Below, in pieces: positions 33,598 to 39,247 of a DNA stretch of 40,416 nucleotides. Source of the DNA: Thermoproteus sp. CP80 (GTDB lineage Archaea > Thermoproteota > Thermoprotei > Thermoproteales > Thermoproteaceae); the NCBI RefSeq assembly GCF_002077075.2, contig NZ_LCWM02000003.1, forward strand, positions 30,762-71,177, read 5' to 3'. Position 1 is the first letter of the stretch. Each line of letters starts with the position of its first letter. The position numbers were made by a program, and so were the translations under genes. The notes beneath the pieces were generated by a model. That model ran no database searches, was not told the origin of the DNA, and worked only from the letters and a program-made list of their open reading frames with translations.

Positions 33598-34251
33598 GTG
33601 TTCTGGCGTTTGTTCGCGCCCCAGAGGCGGAGAGAGGTGCCTAAGGTGGGCGGGAAGCCTGTATACATAGGGGGAATGCTGCTTCTGGGCACGGCGGAGC
33701 GCGGCGAGTTCGACGTGAGGAGGCACAAGTTGATAGCTATATATATAAGGGACGGCTCGAGCCAATATAGGCTGGATACGAGCGACGTCAAGGTCAAGAT
33801 ATCTAAAGAGAGCGTGGACCTGGAGATATCTGCAGTACCTAAGTTCTTCGAGGTGAAGATGCGCGAGCTCAACGACGTGGTGAAGAAGCTCGGCGACGAG
33901 AGGAGGGACATAGAGGGCTCGTACAGGAAGCTCGAGGAGGCGCTGATAAGGGGGGCGATCAGCATGCAGATATACGAGGAGTCGAAGAAGAGGATAGCCG
34001 AGAAGGAGAAGAGGCTGGTCGCCTCGTGCATGGAGGCCGAGAGGAGCTTCGTGAAGATAAACGACGACTTGAAGAGGCTTCTGGGCGACGTCGAGTCGAA
34101 GAGGGAGGCGCTGGAGGCCAAGAGGCTCCTGGACAGATTAGATAGGGGCGAGGAGGAGACGCTGGCCAACCTGACGGTTTTGAAGTCCAGCATAACGTCG
34201 ATAGAGCAGATGTTGAACACCCTGTTGCTGCAGCTGAGGCTGGTCTGCTAG
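33598..34251 (+). CDS. PRC-barrel/coiled-coil protein with CdvA-like architecture
   Basis: A 217-aa protein. Residues 15-75 form short alternating strands (KPVYIGGMLLLGTAERGEFD, KLIAIYIRDGSSQYRLD and SDVKVKISKESVDLEI) that look like a PRC-type beta-barrel. Residues 80-205 are a long coiled coil. A segment LEEALIRGAISMQIYEESKKRI matches in pattern the Sulfolobus CdvA coiled-coil element [22 protein letters not shown], as recalled from memory. CdvA recruits ESCRT-III-like CdvB to the division site in Sulfolobales; the Thermoproteales are usually described as lacking Cdv proteins. No CdvB or CdvC gene is in this window, so a division role is speculation. The gene is single, between udg4 and the zinc-ribbon/RimK pair. 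Confidence 0.7.
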   Translation: MFWRLFAPQRRREVPKVGGKPVYIGGMLLLGTAERGEFDVRRHKLIAIYIRDGSSQYRLDTSDVKVKISKESVDLEISAVPKFFEVKMRELNDVVKKLGDERRDIEGSYRKLEEALIRGAISMQIYEESKKRIAEKEKRLVASCMEAERSFVKINDDLKRLLGDVESKREALEAKRLLDRLDRGEEETLANLTVLKSSITSIEQMLNTLLLQLRLVC

Positions 34252-34454
34252 TCGGCGATATCGACCCCGGCGAAATCGCCCGGTGGGGCGAGGCGCCCGC
34301 TGTCGTCGTAGTAGCCCAGCACGGCGTGCTCCCTATTCGCCTTGCACCTCCTGCAATATATGTAGAGGCGGCCTCTGAACGCCGTCAAGTTGAATCCCAC
34401 GTCCAGCACGCGCTCACTGCCGCAGACGGTGCAGCGGAGCAGCCATTTGGTCAT
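34248..34454 (-). CDS. Small zinc-ribbon protein
   Basis: A 68-aa protein with two CxxC knuckles, CTVCG and CRRC, 27 residues apart, forming one zinc ribbon. No recognised family; it lacks the acidic EDWGE tail of LysW, so it is not the amino-acid carrier. Its ATG overlaps the RimK-like stop by four bases, which implies coupled translation and perhaps a joint function. The 3' end overlaps the convergent CdvA-like gene by four bases. Confidence 0.7.
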   Translation of the reverse strand: MTKWLLRCTVCGSERVLDVGFNLTAFRGRLYIYCRRCKANREHAVLGYYDDSGRLAPPGDFAGVDIAD

Positions 34455-35326
34455 CGTCTGAGCAGAGCGATATATTCTGCTATATGCTGGGCAGGGTTTA
34501 TGCCGGTGCTCGACTTGAAGCCCCTCCAGTCGGGGGAGGCGTTGACCTCGAAGACCACATATCCGTCCTTGGCCTCGCCTATGTCGATACCCGCGTAGAC
34601 CAGGCCGAGCACCTTGGTGGCCCTCACCGCTATGTCCTCGAGCTCGGGGCTCAAGCTGCACGGCTCCGCCCTCGCCCCCTGGGCTATGTTCGTCTTCCAC
34701 ATATTGGAGATTCTGTACATACACCCGATGGCCCTTCCGTCGACCACTATCACGCGGATATCCCTGTTGGGCTTCTCGACGTATTTCTGGATGTAGAGCG
34801 GGTTGCGAGATATCAGGAGCGTCCTCATCACCTGGAAGGCCAGATCGGGGTCGGAGAAGAGCATTGCGCCGAAGCCTCTACTGCCCTGTATGGGCTTGAC
34901 GACCACGGTCTCGAGGGCCTTAGTCGCGTTGTATGCGTAGAAGAGATCCTCGGTGACGACCGTGGGGGGCACCGGTATCTTCGCCCTCCTCAGTATGTAT
35001 AGACTCATCAACTTATCCCTGGAGGCCATCAGGCCGCGGACTGGGTTTATGGCCGTGGCGCCTTCCTCCTCCAAGATCTCGAGGGTGGTCACCCGCCTTA
35101 TCATCGTGTTGGAGTCCAGGAGGAAGCCGATGCCCCGTATTACCACCACGTCGGGCCTCACGGGCCCCCTCCTGGTCTCGACGAAGACCCCCTCCTGGGA
35201 CATTCTGACGGACAGCCGCTGGATGGGCACATATCTGCAGTTAATACCCCTCTTCCTCAGCTCCAGCAAGACGTCTCTGGCGGGCTCGTCCGGTATCGAG
35301 GACTCCGCAACCACTAGCGCCTCCAC
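34451..35326 (-). CDS. RimK-family ATP-grasp ligase
   Basis: A 291-aa ATP-grasp enzyme that would join an amino acid, often glutamate, to a carboxylate. Seen are the N-terminal pre-ATP-grasp domain, MASRDKLMSLYILRRAKIPVPPT, the nucleotide-binding KPIQGSRGFG (144-153), KYVEKPNRDIRVIVVDG and the metal-binding EVNASPDW (260-267). Family members include RimK, LysX and the tetrahydromethanopterin and F420 glutamate ligases MptN and CofF; the exact substrate cannot be set. Start GTG 35326 shares a palindromic TATA box with the divergent gene at 35373. Confidence 0.85.
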   Translation of the reverse strand: MEALVVAESSIPDEPARDVLLELRKRGINCRYVPIQRLSVRMSQEGVFVETRRGPVRPDVVVIRGIGFLLDSNTMIRRVTTLEILEEEGATAINPVRGLMASRDKLMSLYILRRAKIPVPPTVVTEDLFYAYNATKALETVVVKPIQGSRGFGAMLFSDPDLAFQVMRTLLISRNPLYIQKYVEKPNRDIRVIVVDGRAIGCMYRISNMWKTNIAQGARAEPCSLSPELEDIAVRATKVLGLVYAGIDIGEAKDGYVVFEVNASPDWRGFKSSTGINPAQHIAEYIALLRR

Positions 35327-35346
35327 GGAGGGGGCCGTATTTCAGC

Positions 35347-35354
35347 TTATATAA
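35347..35354. promoter_or_regulatory. Palindromic TATA box shared by divergent genes
   Basis: TTATATAA, centred 35350.5, lies 24.5 bases from the RimK-like GTG (35326, minus) and 22.5 bases from a GTG at 35373 (plus). An in-frame ATG at 35364 would be too close to the box to be transcribed, so the box decides the start of the plus-strand gene. Confidence 0.6.
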
Positions 35355-35372
35355 ATAGACGACATGCCTCAA

Positions 35373-35939
35373 GTGAGGCTGCGCCCAAGCGGTGGGGTCG
35401 CCATGTGCCCCTCCTGCGGATTCGCCATGCCCGGTCTGGACATATGCGAACTGACCGGCACATGCGTGGAGTGCGCCCGCAAGTCCCTGGGGGACGCCTG
35501 CGCCCGTTGTCCGGAGAAGGCCCGCTGCGACTCCGCGCTGGAGGGTCTGAGGTTCGTCAAGTCGCTCGAGCCGCGGCTGGACGTCTTCGTGGACGTGTCG
35601 CGCAGAGTTGTCAGCAAGGCGGAGAAGTACGGGAGGGTCGACGTGGCCGTGGCGTTCATGAAGTCGCTCATGGGGCTCGTCAAGGCGCTGAGGGAGGCCC
35701 CGCCGAACGTCGCGTTCCCGGCCTGGGTAGCCGCCGTCCTGAGACGCGACGCCGTGGCCAAGCTGGCGAGGACGCCATACGTATTCGCCGGGGATTTCTA
35801 CGAGGAGTTCAGGTGGTTCTGCGCCGAGTTCGGATGCCGCGGCCTCGAGGCCCCCCTATCGAACCTCCTCGCATCTATACTGAGCCTGTCGTTGATAGAA
35901 GGCGTTGCCGACCCCTCCCGGTACTTTAACTACGTCTGA
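35373..35939 (+). CDS. Unknown protein with N-terminal cysteine-rich domain
   Basis: About 188 aa. The first 55 residues carry nine cysteines in CPSCG, C-x5-CVEC-type and CARC/ARC patterns, probably two zinc sites. The rest is helical and ends in LSNLLASILSLSLIEGVADPSRYF. Family not recognised. GTG 35373 is preferred because the shared TATA box excludes the ATG at 35364; the ATG at 35403 next to the first CxxC is another option. The 3' end overlaps the convergent membrane-protein gene by 14 bases. Confidence 0.6.
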   Translation: MRLRPSGGVAMCPSCGFAMPGLDICELTGTCVECARKSLGDACARCPEKARCDSALEGLRFVKSLEPRLDVFVDVSRRVVSKAEKYGRVDVAVAFMKSLMGLVKALREAPPNVAFPAWVAAVLRRDAVAKLARTPYVFAGDFYEEFRWFCAEFGCRGLEAPLSNLLASILSLSLIEGVADPSRYFNYV

Positions 35940-36474
35940 CCGCCCTCGGGGCGTAGTAGGCGAACAACGCGCCCAAGATCCTCCGAGATAATATATACAT
36001 AATCGTCGCAATTATATTTATAACTAGATACGCCCCGAAACCGATATATATATTCATCTTAAAATTAGATATACAGGCGGAAATTTCTGACGCGGCCACG
36101 GCTTGGGTCTGGCAGATCATCTGCACTATGCCGTACATCAACGGGGTGAAAGCGACGGCCGACAGAGCTATGGCCGCCGCCGAGAAGAGCAACGCAGCTA
36201 GAAGCAACTTGGCGGCCGATCCGTACTCCCCCCTCACTACGCCCGACTTGGACAGATAGCCGGCTACCGCGGCCACGATGGAGAGGAAATACGATGCGAT
36301 CAACATGCCGCTAGGCAGCTCCCCGAAGAGGAAGTAGCTGGGTAGCCCGAACGCTATATATATCGCTATGCCGGCCACCGCGGCCGACATGGAGAGGGCC
36401 ACGGCTACCCATATATACCTGCTATATTGGGCCCTCCTGTCCTCGATCTCCCTCAATGCGCGCGCTCGGCTCAT
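35926..36474 (-). CDS. Unknown four-helix membrane protein
   Basis: A 182-aa protein with a short basic N-terminus (SRARALREIEDRRAQYSRY) and four clear hydrophobic segments, at about residues 20-42, 55-75, 88-112 and 145-165, the last encoded by an AT-rich stretch (35990-36070). Two cysteines, at about 119 and 132, lie in a loop before the last helix and could form a disulfide. Its ATG overlaps the stop of the upstream 57-aa zinc-ribbon gene by four bases. No family recognised. Confidence 0.65.
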   Translation of the reverse strand: MSRARALREIEDRRAQYSRYIWVAVALSMSAAVAGIAIYIAFGLPSYFLFGELPSGMLIASYFLSIVAAVAGYLSKSGVVRGEYGSAAKLLLAALLFSAAAIALSAVAFTPLMYGIVQMICQTQAVAASEISACISNFKMNIYIGFGAYLVINIIATIMYILSRRILGALFAYYAPRAVRRS

Positions 36475-36644
36475 CTGGTCAGATAGACTACCTCCCTGAT
36501 CTTCACCTTGCAGTGGGGGCAGATGAGCAGACGCTCCAGCACCCTATTGCCAGTCAGGTGTTCAACCCTCATGATTCTGCTGTCTTCGTTCATGGGCCTT
36601 CCGCAGGACGGGCATATCGACAACAGCTCGAGATCCACGGCCAC
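36471..36644 (-). CDS. Very small zinc-ribbon protein
   Basis: A 57-aa frame with CPSCG and CPHC knuckles 31 residues apart, reading VAVDLELLSICPSCGRPM at its start and REVVYLTR at its end. The GTG at 36644 is 24 bases from a TATTAAAAG-type box (36663-36672), giving a leaderless start; a second GTG follows at 36638. The stop codon overlaps the ATG of the membrane-protein gene by four bases. The zinc-binding pattern, promoter and coupling together argue for a real gene despite its size. Function unknown; a zinc-ribbon partner of the membrane protein is plausible. Confidence 0.65.
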   Translation of the reverse strand: MAVDLELLSICPSCGRPMNEDSRIMRVEHLTGNRVLERLLICPHCKVKIREVVYLTR

Positions 36645-36662
36645 GGTGGCGCCACCAAGGCA

Positions 36663-36688
36663 CTATTAAAAGGTTGAGGCTTAAATAA
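36663..36688. promoter_or_regulatory. Divergent promoter with two TATA boxes
   Basis: CTTTTAATAG (minus, 36663-36672) is 24 bases upstream of GTG 36644. CTTAAATAA (plus, 36680-36688) is about 25 bases upstream of ATG 36710. Both give leaderless starts. Confidence 0.55.
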
Positions 36689-36709
36689 CCGTCCACTATC
36701 GGTAGGTCC

Positions 36710-37126
36710 ATGGAGAGGATCTCGCTGTCGGCGTTAGTCGAGAGGATCAAGGCCGGCGAGAATCTGGAGGTCGGCGGATATGAGGGCGAATACGCGCTCG
36801 TGGACAGAGTGAGGGGCATAGTCAAGGGCGATATATCTGCCGAGGAGCTCTCCGACCTCAAGAAGAGAAGGCCGCGGGGCGGGCCTGCCAAGAAGCAGCT
36901 GGAGGCCGCCGGCGAGATCGCCAGGAGGCTTGCCGAGAACAGGATAGCGTTCAAGGTGGTGTTCGGCCCCAGGGAGGCGACGATAAGGGTTGGGAGGGGG
37001 TTCATAAGGCTTGTCGACGGGGTGAGGATCGCCGGCTTCTCATCGCTCGACGAGGAGCCTCTGCCGTTGATCATAGACGTCCTCGAGAAATACGGCGACG
37101 TCAAGTTGCTGAAGCCCCTGAAGTAA
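36710..37126 (+). CDS. Unknown alpha/beta protein
   Basis: A 138-aa soluble protein, family not recognised. It shows an N-terminal helix-strand unit (LSALVERIKAGENLEVGGYEGEYALVDRV), a basic linker (LKKRRPRGGPAKKQ) and a C-terminal beta-rich part (FKVVFGPREATIRVGRGFIRLVDGVRIAGF). The basic linker might contact nucleic acid. It has its own TATA box and a plus-strand neighbour 35 bases downstream. Confidence 0.6.
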   Translation: MERISLSALVERIKAGENLEVGGYEGEYALVDRVRGIVKGDISAEELSDLKKRRPRGGPAKKQLEAAGEIARRLAENRIAFKVVFGPREATIRVGRGFIRLVDGVRIAGFSSLDEEPLPLIIDVLEKYGDVKLLKPLK

Positions 37127-37161
37127 CTGCTGTAGTTAAATTAACGCCGTCGGAAGATGGC

Positions 37162-37875
37162 GTGTTGCCGTCATATCTGATAACGGAGTCGCATCCGCGT
37201 CTGCGGATAGACGCCGGGGGAGGCATCTGCGTCGAGTACGCGCGCGGCGGCCCCTTGGTTAGGAGGGACTGCGAGGACGTGGACTACCTGGTGCTGGAGC
37301 CCTACAGAGGCGTGTCGCGGCGCAACGCGCCGGCTAGGCCGTTCAGCGACAGCGCCGTCGAGTTCTTCGACTTCTACGTGGTCGGCGGCTTCGGGCTGGG
37401 CGGATATAGAATGGTCGTGAGGGGCGGGAGGGCTTCCTTGAGGCGTATACACGAGATAGGTCTTTTCAATGGATTTGTCAAATCAGGCGAGTACAGGGCC
37501 GTGGAGAAGGCCTTTGAGAACTACGTCAGGGAATATGTGTCCAGCTGCATATTCGGGTGCCTGGCCTCGATGGCGTTGGCCGGGCTCTCCGAGGTGCCTC
37601 TGCCGAAGGCTGCGCTGGAGCGCAGGGGGAGGATATACTATGCCCCCGGACTTGCGGTGTACGTGGAGCCGAGGGGGAGGTCGAGCGCCGTGGTGGAGAT
37701 AGCCGCCTCGGCGCAGAGGGCCGACGAATTCAGGGAGATGGCCGTAGGTCTCTTCAGGGAGGCCTACGGCGTGCATTGGGCCTATATGGGCAGACTGCTG
37801 GCCCTATCGCCGTCCATGTTGCTGGACGTATTTCTGTCCAACCCTAGGAGGGCTGTTGCTGGGCCGGCCCTCTGA
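37162..37875 (+). CDS. Unknown 237-aa protein
   Basis: Family not recognised. An N-terminal beta-rich part (RLRIDAGGGICVEYARGGPLVRRDCEDVDYLVLEPY) is followed by FFDFYVVGGFGLGGYRMVVRGGRASLRRIHEIGLF and a helical C-terminus. There are two Cys near CIFGC. GTG at 37162 lies 23 bases from a TTAAATT box (37136-37142). The 3' end overlaps the convergent winged-helix gene by 32 bases. Confidence 0.6.
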   Translation: MLPSYLITESHPRLRIDAGGGICVEYARGGPLVRRDCEDVDYLVLEPYRGVSRRNAPARPFSDSAVEFFDFYVVGGFGLGGYRMVVRGGRASLRRIHEIGLFNGFVKSGEYRAVEKAFENYVREYVSSCIFGCLASMALAGLSEVPLPKAALERRGRIYYAPGLAVYVEPRGRSSAVVEIAASAQRADEFREMAVGLFREAYGVHWAYMGRLLALSPSMLLDVFLSNPRRAVAGPAL

Positions 37876-38176
37876 GCGCGACTATATTTATGCGGCCCTG
37901 CCGCCTCACCTCGACGAGGCCCCGCTCGGCGAGCCTTCTGACCGCCTTATGCACCGTGCTTTTGGGCAGATAGAGGTCCTTGACTATGTCCCCCTGATAG
38001 GCCAGCCCGCCGCGGGCTCTTAGGTAGTTGAGTATCTGCTCGTCGACGTCGGCCGGGCCGTCGAGGTTTTCCTCCTTCGGCGAGCTGTTGAGCGCCTTCA
38101 GGATGCGCCGCCGCCCGGTGTACGTTGCAAGGGCAAGGAGGGCGAGCTCCAGCGCCAGCAACAGATAGCCTAGCAT
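37844..38176 (-). CDS. Membrane-anchored winged-helix regulator
   Basis: A 110-aa protein. Residues 2-18 are a single hydrophobic segment (LGYLLLALELALLALAT) followed by basic GRRR, so it is anchored with the rest in the cytoplasm. Residues 40-105 form a winged helix (DEQILNYLRARGGLAYQGDIVKDLYLPKSTVHKAVRRLAERGLVEV). This layout is common in archaeal one-component regulators that sense the membrane. The ATG at 38176 overlaps the upstream gene by seven bases; open frame further upstream lacks family-like sequence. Confidence 0.75.
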   Translation of the reverse strand: MLGYLLLALELALLALATYTGRRRILKALNSSPKEENLDGPADVDEQILNYLRARGGLAYQGDIVKDLYLPKSTVHKAVRRLAERGLVEVRRQGRINIVALRGPAQQQPS

Positions 38177-38655
38177 GCGCCTGCCCTCTGCAGGGCGGCG
38201 TCGGAGACGTCCAGCGCCTCGACCAACGTCTTGAATTCCCTCTCGGCCTCGACGCCCGCCCCCACTCTCCGCACGGAGAAGCCGAGTTGCTTCAGGTGGT
38301 CGCTGCAGTCGGCCGTCGAGAAGAGCTGGAGGCGCCTGTTGACGCAGTCGCACTCCACGACGGTTATGCGGGAGCCCGAAGGCGCCGATTTGCGCATCCT
38401 GGACAGATCTCTGTCCACGATCCATCCGTCGCTCGCCAACGCGTAGAGGAGGTCCAGCTTGAGGTCGCTGGGCATCGTGGCGCATAGAGATCTCAGGGAT
38501 TCCTCGACGCCGTCGACGTAGGGAACCGCCCTTATGCGTCCCCCCTCCTCCTCGACCCTCTCGGCCAGGCCCCTCAGGGAGAGGTAGGCGACGACGCGCT
38601 CAAGCTCGGGGGCCTCGAAGACCAAGGCGTCTCCGTCCCTATACGCCAGACACAC
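38170..38655 (-). CDS. Unknown protein co-transcribed with the winged-helix regulator
   Basis: A 161-aa protein, family not recognised. It has several Cys (CLAY, SLCAT, VECDCVNRR, ADCSDH) and an alternating helix-strand pattern such as SGSRITVVECDCVNRRLQLFS. GTG at 38655 is at leaderless distance from the shared AT-rich box at 38671-38682. It overlaps the winged-helix gene by seven bases and may be its sensor or co-regulator, which is inference from position only. Confidence 0.6.
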   Translation of the reverse strand: MCLAYRDGDALVFEAPELERVVAYLSLRGLAERVEEEGGRIRAVPYVDGVEESLRSLCATMPSDLKLDLLYALASDGWIVDRDLSRMRKSAPSGSRITVVECDCVNRRLQLFSTADCSDHLKQLGFSVRRVGAGVEAEREFKTLVEALDVSDAALQRAGAC

Positions 38656-38670
38656 GGAGAGGGCGCACCG

Positions 38671-38682
38671 TATTAATATAAA
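38671..38682. promoter_or_regulatory. Shared TATA element of a divergent pair
   Basis: TATTAATATAAA lies at the midpoint between GTG 38655 (minus) and GTG 38698 (plus). It reads as a TATA box in both directions at about 20-23 bases from each start. Confidence 0.55.
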
Positions 38683-38697
38683 GGTTTATGACCGTCC

Positions 38698-39063
38698 GTG
38701 CGGGGGGAGATGGGCCCGTTGCTGAGCTTCAAGGAGAAATACCTGGCGAGGGTATTGAGCGGGGAGAAGCGCGTGACCATCAGGCTGGGCACCTTAAGGC
38801 CCCGCTTCCAGCTGGTATACGTAGCGTGTTGCGGCATGTTGTACGGCGAGGCTGTAATAACCAAGGTGGAGTACATACGGCTGAGGGATCTCGGCGAGGA
38901 CGTCTTGAGGGAGGAGGGCTTCAGAGACCTCGACGAGGCTCTGTCGGAGCTGAGGGAGTTGTACCCGAGAATAGAGCTGGGCGACGTGGTTTCTGTGATC
39001 AGATTTTCGCTGGTTAGGCGGTATGAGAATCCAATACATATAAGCGCAATTAAGAGAACATGA
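38698..39063 (+). CDS. ASCH-domain protein
   Basis: A 121-aa protein with the compact PUA-like ASCH fold: LLSFKEKYLARVLSGEKRVTIRLGTLRPR at the N-terminus and ELGDVVSVIRFSLVRR near the end. ASCH proteins are predicted or shown RNA/nucleoside-binding enzymes or regulators (for example human ASC-1 and bacterial YqfB amidohydrolase). The start GTG 38698 fits the shared promoter; the ATG at 38710 is an alternative. The function here is not determinable. Confidence 0.75.
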   Translation: MRGEMGPLLSFKEKYLARVLSGEKRVTIRLGTLRPRFQLVYVACCGMLYGEAVITKVEYIRLRDLGEDVLREEGFRDLDEALSELRELYPRIELGDVVSVIRFSLVRRYENPIHISAIKRT

Positions 39064-39247
39064 GGCGCCTGCTGGAGGCCCCTCGCGGTGGGGGCTGTGT
39101 GTACGCAACGCGGCTTTGTGTTGTATATAGTGGATGCCGGCCCCGAGCGGCGGGCTCGCCTCAGCGGCGGCTCGACTTCGCGAGCTCGGCCTGTATCTGC
39201 AAGGCCCACGGGCCCCACGGCCGAGGCTCGGGCGTCCTCGGGATGGC
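39064..39247. other. GC-rich gap beside PaREP2b
   Basis: No supported gene on either strand. It contains a TATATA element (39124-39129) followed by very GC-rich sequence with complementary blocks, such as CCGAGC at about 39143 with GCTCGG at about 39184 and the hairpin GCTCG-ACTTCG-CGAGC (39170-39185). A structured RNA is possible, but no known family consensus was found. Confidence 0.35.

Noticed and set aside
34248-35326. LysW-LysX type amino-group carrier pair
   Set aside because: The small zinc protein has no C-terminal EDWGE motif and its knuckle spacing differs, so the ligase is left as a general RimK-family enzyme.
39064-39247. RNase P RNA, SRP RNA, 5S rRNA or tRNA in the GC-rich gap
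   Set aside because: None of the conserved core sequences of these RNAs was found on either strand.
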